NCBI RefSeq assembly: GCF_026151205.1 | Contig: NC_087073.1 | Location: 19,978,658 to 20,042,657 of the forward strand | From: Bolinopsis microptera | Taxonomy: Eukaryota; Ctenophora; Tentaculata; Lobata; Bolinopsidae | Reading direction: 5' to 3' | DNA: 64,000 nt | Part shown: positions 35,337 to 45,980 of the stretch, in pieces | How the letters are laid out: the number at the start of each line of letters is the position of its first letter | Position numbering within the stretch: the first letter of the stretch is position 1 | Notes under the pieces: generated by a model | Told to the model about the DNA's origin: nothing | The model's input: the letters and a program-made list of their open reading frames with translations, nothing else | Databases searched by the model: none | Made by a program: the position numbers and the translations under genes

Positions 35337-35888
35337 ATAATAACTTAAATACTATTTTCTGCTGATTTCAATCCTGTTTCCACCCAAATGTCATTCTGTA
35401 AGTGTAATCACTGTGCTCAAGATTCTCCATAAAGATTTAAAGTAGTTGGATTCTAAATAATATTGGATCATGAGCAGTTCAATTTGAGAAGAAGATTTTC
35501 TTTGTCTTACCTTGTGTGGAAGAAGGAACAGCTCCTTCCTGCGGTGTCTGTATGATACATTAGGATCGTTTACAACAATAAACCTGCAAATTTCCTTGTT
35601 AAATGTGACATTAAACCATACCCTGGATTGTTGAGAGATATCAATGTTAGAATTTCGTCTCTCCCTCAGAAAAGCCAGTTTAAATTCAAAATCACAGATT
35701 AGCTAAGATGAAGGTACTTTAAAGAATCAATTCTTATGTTTGAGAATTATTGTGAACAAACTCGGAAAGAGCAGAAAAATTCCCCAACATTAAATTGTCA
35801 GTGACACAAGGCTAATAGTAATAGTTAAGTACTATAAAACGCACAATCATTCGATCAAAAGCTTGTGTGTCTTACCATTAACTTACAC

Positions 35889-37632
35889 TTAATAGGTCCG
35901 TGTTAGTACGCTTGTTATCGTCGAAAAGAATCTGATCCGCTTCATGACGAGAGTTGCTAATAAGCTCCGAGAAATCTCTTCAGCTTTTATCTTTTTATGA
36001 TATAAGGAGTCTACGTCCTGTGATGGTGAATTGTTGCGAATTTTTACTCGACCATGTGGAGAAATATCTGATAGCAAGAAAAACGCAAGAAAACGATAGC
36101 TAAACAAGGAAAAACATTAAAATTGTATTATGAGCTGCAAAAGGAATACGACGTGATACTACGCCAACATAAATTTCCTTCGTTCAATATTCCGTTGACT
36201 TACGTTTTCATGTTCTTAACTTATGTCGCCATCTTAATCTAGGATCGTACGCTTCTTTTTTACTGGGTTAACTGCATCTTGGAAAGAGTTGAACATTTGC
36301 ATGTTACACTAATAAGTTTTTATGAATGTCAAATATCGACTTAAGTCTAGAAATATTTTACGACAAGATCTTAACAAGTAAATAAACAATGTTTTTAGGT
36401 AACTTACTTTATTGAATCTGGTGACTTAGTCTCGCTAGCTCATCATTGTACCTCATTGCTTTAGGAATGCAGCCTTTTCACAGTTGTTCTTTTTTACTTA
36501 GTTATAAGCGCCTGAAATTATCAATGTACAATTTTGTTCCAGTACAACAAAAACTTATTTGCAATGAACTTGGTGTACTGAATTTTGAAGAGAATCGAAT
36601 TATATTATACTAATGCAGTTTTTTCAATGTTAATCTTAAATTTACGTCTAAAGAAATGTTTTCGGAAGATTTCAAGAAGTAGGAAACAAATTTTTCTGGT
36701 CGCTAACTTACTTTATGGATTATGGTCACTGCAACAATATAATTCCATATTTTCTTGCGTCCCGGTTATAGTGGTCTGGTACTACTCCAGGGATCTTCGT
36801 GTGATCAGTCGAATAGTTAGCAGATTTCTTCATGACTCCATCTATTAGTTATCCTGAAAAGCAGATCAGTTGAACTTAAAGCACCGCGATCTTCAGCTAT
36901 ATAGGAGCTGATCATTATAACAGTCAATCAAATATTGATAATCGCTATTTAATTTCAAGAGCTTAAAAAATGTATGCCTTTATATTAAAAATTAATTTTT
37001 GATACGGCTCTTTTATTCTTTTTTAACGGTGCTGTATAGTCCCTAATATTTAGGCACGTACCGTGGTATTTGTTGGAGCTGAAATGTTCTTACTTGAGTC
37101 CGCACTATTTAGCTAAAATATAACTGATTAGAATTAATTTGGATTGATATCATGAAGTACCACTATTACGATATCGTAATAGTGCTAATAATTATAGTGG
37201 TACTACCCGTATTGAAACTAAAAAACCAGTTCTATCAATTTCATATTTGAGATTGGGGACGGATCTCAAATGCAAACATAAATATAATTGTAAATTGATT
37301 GTTTAGATTCTGAAGTGGTACCTGTTGAGTGTTGAAATTTTATGATTTCCTCCGTGTAACCTTCCTTCATTCTGTTTTGCAGTTTACCAACTGTCCCTGC
37401 AGAGAGTAATGTGTTATTCAATTAAAATAAGCTGAGTTTCACAATATCACTGAATTAGAATATTAATAATTGACCTCATCAGACTATTAAATATTTGCCA
37501 TTATCGAGAGTTTATTTCCTGAAACTATTTGATGCCCGCGAAAATTATTTCATATTACGTTATCGTTTCTGATCTTATTAGTGCTTACCGCCTGCAAGAT
37601 TAAGGTCATCTTTCTTTCCGTGAGTAGAACCC
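35889..37632 (-). other. Candidate further exons of the FTP/sushi gene
   Basis: Three minus-strand stretches have splice signals and protein-like frames. 37632-37589 (longer form from 37660) reads THGKKDDLNLAG. 37396-37322 reads TVGKLQNRMKEGYTEE... . 36067-35889 reads DISPHGRVKIRNNSPSQDVD... and ends in TAA at 35891-35889. The exon at 37396 accepts phase 1 and leaves phase 1, which fits both the end of the sushi exon (38344) and the exon at 36067. A linear model skipping 37632 therefore keeps frame. No membrane segment or known domain seen. A further exon-like piece (35586-35511) does not fit in frame. Confidence 0.35.
37161..37184. repeat. Perfect 24-bp palindrome
   Basis: CACTATTACGAT followed by its exact reverse complement, with no loop. 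A third related piece (AATTATAGTGGTAC) follows at about 37190. Probably a foldback remnant. Confidence 0.8.
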
Positions 37633-37797
37633 CTTCAAGTTTCTTCGCTCTACTTTTTTTCTGAAATTTTAAACAGCTTCATGATTGCCTTATTAACCAT
37701 TTTATACCAAGCATGATGTACATTTTCACAAAGAATTTGTTTATTTATCTAGAAACATGATTACTTGATCAATATTGTACAGGATTTATGTTTCTAA

Positions 37798-37885
37798 ATA
37801 ACACTTACCTGGGGACCCCAGGCTATTATGTTCATGAACGAATAGAGATTCGGCGGAATGACAGGATGAGCGCCGCCCAGTAAAA
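37798..37885 (-). repeat. Dispersed repeat, inverted copy of 47379-47470
   Basis: On the minus strand this reads GGGCGGCGCTCATCCTGTCA...CCTGGGGTCCCCAGGTAA. The plus strand at 47379-47470 has the same blocks with a few differences. It contains the 12-bp palindrome TGGGGTCCCCAG-like core. Unclassified element fragment. Confidence 0.75.
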
Positions 37886-38343
37886 TAACACAACATTTAT
37901 TGAAAATTGTATTCACTGATGACTGATCGCCACCATACTACTGCTAAAATTATATTTGTCGGTTCGTATGATATCTTTGGTAAGGAAAATATCTAAAATA
38001 TAAACCTAAACCTATTCCAAAATTATTGAGGTGTTTTAATGTTCCAGATTTCGCGCCATGGCCTAGCCCATATATGTTCATCAGGTTCTGTTGGCCAGAC
38101 AGAACTAAAGTGTAAAATGTTTGTAGCGCCTAATCAGTCATCACGATCTCGAAATTTTTATTTTGCTCTGCGGTCTATAGTTTCCAAAGTAACTCGCACT
38201 AATAACGTGAAGCTCGCAGCATCTGTTTCTCGTGCATATAATATATTATAAGTATATATGTTTTACGACATAAATATTAATTTAAATGTTTAAATGTTAA
38301 TCATTAACTTAATAAGCTATCTTAATAAGCAGGTTAAACATAC

Positions 38344-39403
38344 TTATGATTTCACAAAGTGGCGCATCATGGACAAGACCAACTATCTCCCCATCCAGAC
38401 ACGTCACTTTTCCCCCTCTGTTGATGAACCCTGTTTCGCAATGTACCGTCATCAGGGTTCTATGTGCTACAGGAAGTCCAGGCTCCGTTGATGACACGTT
38501 CTTCAGGCTCAGTTCCTTGCAACCTTCGGTAGATATTGTAATTTTAGAATGTCATATTTTCGCGCAACTAGTAAATTGTCGTGAAATTTTGTCTAATGAC
38601 GCTTTAAAAATATAGCTAATAGTATAACTCATGAAGCTATGACATGATATAATTTGACAGTTTCTGAATAATATATCTGGAGAAGCAACTTAAGATTAAT
38701 GAGTTCAATAGACTACCTAATTGTGCGATGATCACTATTTCAAACACACCGATGAAATTCGACCCACTTATTTCTACAGTGTCTCCAAGTTTACATCCGG
38801 AGGGGACATAATCTCCAGGGATTGTGTTTTCATGGTACACTGTGAGGGGATAATTATCACAAGTATAACTTCCCTCACAGATACACGTGTCTCTAGAACA
38901 GGTGTACTGCGTGTTCTTTTCCTGTGTATAATAATGCACCACCTGCTTAATGCAGTGTTCCTTATCTAGGGACGCTCTAAACCAGGCCTTATTAAACCCT
39001 CCTGGTTTTGCAGAAGAAAGGGTGCTCAGATCCCTGTCTATAGCATTGTCTGCTCCACTCTTAGCCACGTTATCTTCCCAAGTCGCAGACTGAGACACAG
39101 AGGCAGGTGTTATCTCACCTGGTTCCTCTGGTCTTAGTGCACCTGAAGTAGTGAAAACTTCACATTATGATCATACTGTTTTCAATTAGTCAACTTAGGG
39201 AAATAGTGTGGATTTGAGTTGATTACAACTAAAATGTTATAAATATTGAGTAATCAATCGAAGGATTAACTTAAATCTACCGCTACTATTAGCTATTATT
39301 TAAAGCACTGATATAATCACTAATTCGAGTGTATCACCAATTCACTTTTACCTTTGAGGCGTTGCCAGAGCAAAGCCGTAATGATGATTAAGGTTGCTTT
39401 CAT
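38344..39403 (-). CDS. Secreted fucolectin-like (FTP) plus sushi-like protein
   Basis: Exons 39403-39352 (signal peptide MKATLIIITALLW), 39142-38717 and 38523-38344, all phase-matched with GT-AG ends. Exon 2 encodes an F5/8 type C or fucolectin/tachylectin-4-like fold: VSQSATWEDNVAKSGADNAI, then KAWFRASLDKEHCIKQVV, a Cys-rich loop (TCSRDTCICEGSYTC), and DCK/GCK-GDTVEI with a final EIVIIAQLG. Exon 3 encodes a four-Cys sushi/CCP-like module (CKELSL, VHCETGFINRGGKVTCLDGE, PLCEI). Such secreted lectin-like proteins often act in recognition or adhesion; the ligand here is unknown. Exon 3 ends in phase 1 without a stop, so the protein continues, probably into exons further left. The acceptor of exon 3 (ACCGAAG) is weak but is needed for the first sushi Cys. 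Confidence 0.72.
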
Positions 39404-40040
39404 GTTCGGGTTCCTTATGTCCTAATTTCTTAATATATGAAGAACAAGGGTATTATTTAATTTAATAAACAAATTATTCACAAAAAAATAATGCATCGAT
39501 GTTTATTGTTTAATGAGTAATTGGTATTTTAACATTAGAGATTTCGGTTCGACTATGTTCTCATTCTGCTGTTCTGTGAAAAAGGATGTATGTCAAGTTG
39601 ATGTCTTTTGGGAAAATTGGACTAACATGTTGTTTGACCAATTATAGGGTCTGTCAGCTAACAAACTAACAAATGTGCAGGGTATCTTAAACATCCGCTA
39701 CAGCTTAGCAACGAGGCAAGTGAGGAAAGCAAGTACTACTACTGTATACAAATGTGCTAAAAAGCTTAACCATAAACTGGTCTCCCGCACACTCAGATGC
39801 TGATTATGTTTGGCCCAATTGTATTTATATTTTGTCAACGTACTCGCATTACAATTAAAATATGCAGCAAAACCGACAAAAAAGGCTATAAAGCTATAAA
39901 ATCTGACTATAGCACTAGCAAAGAAGACTACTTATAGCTTTCTTTCTGTGACGACAGGCTTTCTTATATTCAACGAATATACTCCTCGAAATTAACACAA
40001 CTCTACGATAGTGAATAGTGATGGGTGGTTATATTGGTTA

Positions 40041-40063
40041 CCCCCCCCCCCCCCCCCCCCCCC
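40041..40063. repeat. Poly-C tract, 23 bp
   Basis: Uninterrupted C run, the right-most of the long G/C homopolymers. The DNA around it (39.5-40.6 kb) shows no gene. Confidence 0.9.
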
Positions 40064-40782
40064 ATCATCACTCATCAGTGGCTATAAATCTGGATATGGC
40101 TAGGCTGAATAATTCTTCAAGTAGTACTCGATCGTAGCCTTTAAATAGTGTCTTATAGAGTATAGACGCTATGTCTTTGCAAAACTGATTAGGGAGGAAA
40201 ATCATGAATAACAACTGATGAAGCTTTGTTAGCAAATTGCCGACGGTTTTTTCAAAGTACCTCAAGAATAAATTACTATTAGACAGGCAAATTAGGTTTT
40301 TTTCTTCCTTTCAAAATATCACTAGAATAACCTGTTATGCCAAATAAATATATAGGCTTAGACTAGGGTCCGTCAGTTAACAATGCTTTATCAATTATCA
40401 TTCATGATGCTCCCCTTAAACGATAATTGGCTAATCAGTTTAAAAAATTGCATACAGTATACTACAGTATACTTTTAACTTCTTGAAGACGCCTTTACCA
40501 GTGGTTAGGGGTACCGATGCGAATCGGTAATTTTAACGACATAACGGACACTTTAAGTTTATGCACAATTTACACTTAACGCACGGATAACACAGGGGTA
40601 ACCATATGTATACGAGTTATGGCTATTATCTTAACTAGGAACCGACCGGAAATCCGGCTGAATCCGGTTCCGGCCGGATATCCGGCTTCAAAATCCGGTT
40701 CCGGTTCCGGCTCCGGCTGGAAAAAAAATTGCCGGATTTTTGCCGGATTTCAGTTTTTTTACCGAAAAAAAAATCAAAAAAA

Positions 40783-41835
40783 TATTTTCGGCTAATAATG
40801 AACAGGGTAGCCTGAATCGTGGAAAAAAAGTGGTTTTCAGAAAAACTTTTTAAAAATGTTGACTTAGAAGTTTTTCGGTCCGAGTCGTTCTCGAGACGTA
40901 CCTCCTGTATCGAGAGCTCCCGCTTCCGAGCTCGTGTTGCAAAGGGGAGGCCTGCCTTCCAAGATCACATTACCGGGGGGAAACCTCGAGTCCAGAATTG
41001 TGTATCGATGGGTAGGTGCGGACTTCGAAAAACCGAAAAAATATTTTCGGCTAATAATGAACAGGGCCGGGTAGCCTGAATCGTGGAAAAAAGTGGTTTT
41101 CAGAAAAACTTTGAAAAATTTTGACTGAGAAGTTTTTCGGTCCGAGTCGTTCTCGAGACGTACCTCCTGTATCGAGAGCTCCCGCTTCCGAGCTCGTATT
41201 GCAAAGGGGAGGCCTGCCTTTCGAGATCACATTACCAGGGGAAACCTCGAGTCCAGAATTGTGTATCGAGGGGTAGGTGGGGACTTCGAAAAACCGAAAA
41301 AATATTTTCGGCTAATAATGAACAGGGTAGCCTGAATCGTGGAAAAAAGTGGTTTTCAGAAAAACTTCGAAAAATTTTAACTTAAGTTTTCGGTCCGAGT
41401 CGTTCTCGAGACGTACAGCTCCTGTATCGAGAGCTCCCGCTTCCGAGCTCGTGTTGCAAAGGGGAGGCCTGCCTTCTGTGATCACATTACCAGGGGAAAC
41501 CTCGAGTCCAGAATTGTGTATCGAGGGGTAGGTGGGGACTTCGAAAAACCGAAAAAATATTTTCGGCTAATAATGAACAGGGTAGCCTGAATCGTGGAAA
41601 AAAGTGGTTTTCAGAAAAACTTCGAAAAATTTTAACTTAAAAGTTTTCGGTCCGAGTCGTTCTCGAGACGTACCTCCTGAGTCCTGTATCGAGAGCTCCC
41701 GCTTCCGAGCTCGTGTTGCAAAGGGGAGGCCTGCCTTCCGAGATCGCATTACCGGGGGGAACCTTGAGTCCAGAATACAGAATAGTGTATCGAGGGGTAG
41801 GTGCGGACTTAGAAAAAACCGGAAAATATTTTGGG
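40783..41835. repeat. ~258-bp tandem array inside the hAT element, 4 copies
   Basis: The block GGCTAATAATGAACAGGG recurs at about 40790, 41049, 41310 and 41565, giving spacings of 259, 261 and 255. Each copy includes TCGGTCCGAGTCGTTCTCG, an imperfect GAGCTC palindrome pair (GAGCTCCCGCTTCCGAGCTC) and GGGGAGGCCTGCCTT. Short open frames across the array are by-products of the repeat. Confidence 0.93.
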
Positions 41836-42325
41836 CCACCTCCCTGGGCTAGCCCCCGGCTATAATCGCAAAATTTGCAGTATTAAATCTTCTGATTATG
41901 AAATACGAAATATGAAGGTCACGTGTTCAGGGTCTGGGTAGCTACTTAATTAGCTCATTACTGCAATCATGTGACTCAGCTCTAGACGCCAGACGGTGAT
42001 TAGTACTGTACTAGACAGTGCCTGCTTACGAACAACCTTATTAAGCACCTCTGGTTGTAAGTCACGTGACCCAATGATACTCAGACTTGCATGAAAAAAA
42101 GGGAATTCGCACAAACGCGCTCAATCAGGGGTCTGGCAGCATATGCCAATTAGATATCATTTCTGATTATTACTCGTCTAGTGTCGTGACTCGTGTCTAC
42201 TCGTGTTACATTGTGTCTGCTACGTACTGCTTGTTTAAGCAATGTCTAGTATAGTAGATAGGAAGATTTGTAAAAAAACTATATCTGTTCGGACGTTGAA
42301 GCCGCCCTAAGTCGAGTCGAGTAGT

Positions 42326-42468
42326 AGTAAATCTAAAACATCGTCCGTCTGGTTGTTCTACTCAGAAAAAAATGGGATCCCTTATGCAAGCTGCAAGAAG
42401 TGCTCGATGAAGATTAGGCGTGGAAAGGAAGGAAATTTTCCGGCAACATCCGGCTGCCTTTTATTTCA
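42326..42468 (+). pseudogene. BED-type zinc finger remnant of a hAT transposase
   Basis: The frame reads SSVWLFYSEKNGIPYASCKK then CSMKIRRGKEGNFPATSG and LLFH. The VW-F, CxxC and TS-x-L-x-x-H pattern is the BED finger found at the N terminus of hAT transposases. Nothing catalytic follows; the frame runs into the terminal CCGG-rich repeats. It supports the hAT assignment of the surrounding element. Confidence 0.75.
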
Positions 42469-42593
42469 CTCTGAAACCACCGGTTCCGGTCCGGCAAAAT
42501 CCGGCTTGCCGGATTTGAGATCCAAATCCGGCTGAATCCGGTCCGGCAGCCAAAACCCCAATCCGGTCGGTTCCTAATCTTAACTAAAGTACA

Positions 42594-42783
42594 TCATTTG
42601 ACTAAAGAAGAAGCTAAACCCAACCTTGGCCTTGGCCAACTGGAGCGAGGAGGATGATGAGTTTGAGGAGTTCCCGGTAGAAGAGTGGAAGCAGGAGGAT
42701 ACTGACCAGGCTGACTTGCCGTCCTCTGATTATCAATTACAGCTAGATTCCAACGGAATTGCCGGATTTGACCATGGATCATG
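42594..42783 (+). pseudogene. SEM1: SEM1/DSS1 (26S proteasome subunit) retrocopy, frameshifted
   Basis: SEM1 is a tiny acidic subunit of the 26S proteasome lid that also binds BRCA2. Here one frame gives TKEEAKPNLGLGQLE, and a shifted frame continues SEEDDEFEEFPVEEW, the hallmark SEM1 motif. The second acidic/WEDNW half is largely missing, then YQLQLDSNGI resembles the SEM1 C terminus. There is no intron. The frame change and the lost segment make it non-functional. It begins about 10 bp after the right target duplication of the hAT element, so the transposon landed next to or in it. Confidence 0.62.
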
Positions 42784-43378
42784 AGCAGTTTAATTTGAGA
42801 AAGCGCTCGTTGTTAGTACTTGAATAATCATGTTTTAGGGTGCGGTATTAAAAATGTTTATTTTTTGATTTTCGATTTTGACCAAGAAACGATGAAAATA
42901 ATTATACCCATTTTTCCAGCTATTATAATTGGACCTTAGGATTCGAACCAAAGGACCCAGTATGCAACCTAATAACCTAACATCAGATCTAGAAACCTAC
43001 CACTCTATTAGTTAGTACCACTTGACCTTTAGATCCACTCCAAAAGACCTGGCATGTTACTTTACTATCCGAGATAGTTTCAATGGTAAGAAAAACAGGG
43101 AATGAGCAGACCATAAGTCAAAGTGAGTAACGGCCAATGCAACCCATCATACTGCGTCTCCTAAATACACAAAATCCAGGGCCAGGGGAGTCAGAAGGAT
43201 GTCACTTTGAATGTTTTATTCATTAACCTGGTCGAATTGAGATGAGCAATTTAAATTTTAAGCCGTCAAGGATATCTTGAGTGGTAGGAAATTTTGACAT
43301 AAATTGTAACTGGGGGAGGTTGCCCATCGCGTAATTGAATTATTCAGAATATCTATCCAATAAAACCTTATCACTGAA

Positions 43379-43507
43379 TCACGTGACTTGATTCCATGTC
43401 CGTTATTGGCCCTCAGGAGGCTGCGTACTATAATGCTCCATATTCACGTGACTTGATTCCATGTCCGTTATTGGCCCTCAGGAGGCTGAGTACTATGCTC
43501 CATATGC
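43379..43507. repeat. 65-bp tandem duplication
   Basis: Two near-identical copies starting TCACGTGACTTGATTCCATG, containing CCGTTATTGGCCCTCAGGAG, with one substitution and a 3-base difference. It lies in an otherwise empty stretch (42785-45158) that holds no other feature I can support. Confidence 0.9.
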
Positions 43508-45158
43508 ACGATAACCAGGTTTTGTGCGAGCAAATTTTATCCCGGAGAAACTTTGTGAGTTGACATAGTATTAGAGATTTGTTTAAAGAGCTCATCTTTG
43601 AGCACTTGTCTACTTGGCGACAAGTATTCAACTTCAAAGCAAAGGAGCTACTCCTTTAATATACGTACGGAGCCGAGAGGAAGTTTTTGCAGGGAAACCT
43701 TAAGTGTCACCAAAATATATGAATCTGCGTTAATTGCTCGGGGTAAATTGCAAGGACCTTTTAAAGTTATGCTCGGTAAATTTCCTTTACTGAAACTATT
43801 AGTATTAAGTTGACAACCATGGATCATGGAGATATGTGTGGAAATTTATTGAAGTGTTTAGTCTTTTTTATGGGACATGTTTTTTACCCATATTCCTATT
43901 GTACAGTTTATGCATACCATTTATTGAACAACCAATTAATTAACGTGTAGTTTACGTCTTTTGGTCTGCCAAGTAAAGTATTGCCGCAAAGTTAAAGTAT
44001 CAGCAAGCCCGAGGGAAATACCATTTTATCACGATCAAGTCAAGATATTGTGGGACTTCCATATCCAGACCGACCATGTTAATAGTTAGGCCACGTGGTA
44101 CCTACTCCTTTTTACTAAGTGTTTTACTCTTTTTCTGAACTCTAGAATGTGACTGAGGAGTGAATATATTTGTCCTAGTATTTTTTTTAAAGCTTGACGG
44201 TGCCAGGCGGTTCTAATGACCAATTAAAACATACAAAACAATAGTGAATAATAATCCCTCTGTTCAGGGCACTGCACACTATATGGGTCATGTATAGTAT
44301 GAAATCACCCCAACACTTCAATAGCCTACAATGAAATCAAACCAAAATATTGCGAAAACTATGAAGTTTTGTGTGCTCATATGGAACGAAAACAGAAAAA
44401 AACTAGTATACCAATAAACTAATATAGTAATCGGCTGCAAGTACACACATATCTATTATCTACGGACTACGCATATGTAGGGACACACACACACTAAAAT
44501 TAATGGAAATAATTACCGGACTTTATTATTTACAGACCTTAATGCCACAGACATTATTTATACGGACGTATTCACTAAAGGTCTTCGGCGTGAAAGAAAC
44601 ATTCGTGATAATTATGACCGATAAGGTATGTCGTACTCTGCAGATAATGGGACTATAGGTAGGTAGTCAGTTGCTAAATCAGGCATTGTAAGTGTAACTT
44701 TGTCTCCAGTCCCGAGTGAGTATCTCTAAATAATTTAAGTTAACTCCTTATATTTCTTAACAGTGAGACGGTAATGTAATTGTTTCGGTGAATCTATTGC
44801 TAACTTCTATTCGTATTTTGGTTGTCCAAAATGAAATTAGGCTAGCGTACAACATAATTTCTTTAATAGTGAAGGTATTTTAGACCCTGGATCTAATTAT
44901 CTGATTGGTGCTAATTGCACAAGAATGATCTGTGTCTTGAGGACTACATGTTATTTTGAAGTTTAATCAGATGAACAACCTGATTAGCAAGTTGTAACAA
45001 AGGAAATGCTGCAGGTCGCACAACGAGACGAGAAAAGTAGGTCAGACTCGTCATTACGACGTGAGCAGTACAAATACAGCATACGAGATAGCGATCCTCA
45101 CTTATATTTCCATTAAATCGTATCTTGCAGCAGCTCTCTTTATTCGCCAAACTACACC

Positions 45159-45365
45159 ATGATGAAATTCACCAAGACTCTTATCTGCCTGACCCTTGTG
45201 GTCCTTGTCACTTGCAGAGCCCTCGAGGAGGACGACCAGACCATTGGTTGGGGCAGAGCAGAAGCAGCTGAGGGAAGTATGGATCAGGGAGCTGTTGAGA
45301 TGGAGCTTGCGGAGGAACTTGAGGATCAGCACCTTGGTCTCGGATCAGGAGAGGAAATATTTTAG
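45159..45365 (+). CDS. Small secreted acidic precursor, family member 4 (68 aa)
   Basis: The signal peptide MMKFTKTLICLTLVVLVTC is followed by RALEED, motif A (DQTIGWGRA), an acidic Glu/Met/Ala-rich middle, and motif B (LEDQHLGLGSGEE). Motif A is identical in its core to member 1 (QTIGWGR), although the genes are 14 kb apart and separated by a hAT element and a minus-strand gene. Same strand as the others. A poly(A) signal AATAAA lies at about 45659. If cleaved before Gln and amidated at Gly, it would give the same TIGW-amide as member 1; this is inference. Family not recognised. Confidence 0.74.
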   Translation: MMKFTKTLICLTLVVLVTCRALEEDDQTIGWGRAEAAEGSMDQGAVEMELAEELEDQHLGLGSGEEIF

Positions 45366-45678
45366 ATGATCTTAAGAGACAGCTTCATGATTTTGAATCG
45401 ATAGTCGAGAACATTGCATCTTTTATTTGACTTTTTGGTGACGATTTAGATTATCATAACTTTGTGTTTACGATATTGAGCCTAAAAGCTTAAAAAGGTG
45501 ATAACTGATTTTAACCTGCATTTACTAAACGATCATGTATAACTTGATATGCTAATTCTGTATTGATTAATTGAATTTTGAAAATTGTGTTTTAGTTGTT
45601 AAACTCAAAATTAAAAATCAGAAGAATGGGAAAAGAGGATTGTGGATCAGCGTATCGAATAAAACGTTGTTGGGAATT

Positions 45679-45938
45679 TGGTAATCTAGCTAGGCACACT
45701 CGAGGCACATTTAGGGCGCAAAACTGAAATTCCTGAGGCACAGTTGGGGCAAAAAGTTACTTGGGCACACTCGGGGGATAGTCGGGGCACACTTGGGGCA
45801 CAGTCGAGGCAAAAAATGACTAGAAGCACAGTTTAGGGAAATTAAACACACTTGGGACACCATTGCTGTACCCCAACTGTGCCCTAAGAGTAGGTGTCCC
45901 CCAAGGCCAAGTGTGCATAGCTAGATTTAAGATTACCA
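45679..45938. mobile_element. MITE-like element of degenerate GGGCACA repeats
   Basis: The left terminus TGGTAATCTAGCTAGGCACA pairs with a right terminus of complementary sequence (TGTGCATAGCTAGATT...GATTACCA). The interior is a degenerate array of (GGGCACA)-type units of 12-18 bp, ending with the same units in inverted orientation. Confidence 0.65.
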
Positions 45939-45980
45939 ACTGGCCGCGTTGTTACTATTTACTGTAACACAATTACCTAA

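Larger units (their letters stand above)
40636..42576. mobile_element. Non-autonomous hAT element, 1.94 kb, with 8-bp target duplication
   Basis: Begins TAGGAACCGACCGGAAATCC and ends in the matching inverted repeat (...ATCCGGTCGGTTCCTA). ATCTTAAC flanks both ends (40628-40635 and 42577-42584): an 8-bp duplication, diagnostic of hAT. The subterminal zones are packed with CCGGAT/ATCCGG motifs, likely transposase binding sites. The left half is a ~258-bp tandem array (40783-41835). The right half has a BED-type zinc-finger remnant. There is no hATC catalytic region, so it would need a transposase in trans. Confidence 0.92.

Noticed and set aside
35511-35586. Minus-strand exon-like piece (FIVVNDPNVSYRHRRKELFL)
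   Set aside because: Good acceptor and donor, but its open frame needs a phase that neither the exon at 36067-35889 nor any other nearby exon supplies. Kept only as a note.
40819-41852. Several 60-90 codon ORFs with ESSRFRARVAKGRPAF-type repeats
   Set aside because: By-products of the ~258-bp tandem array in the hAT element; they recur once per unit and on both strands.
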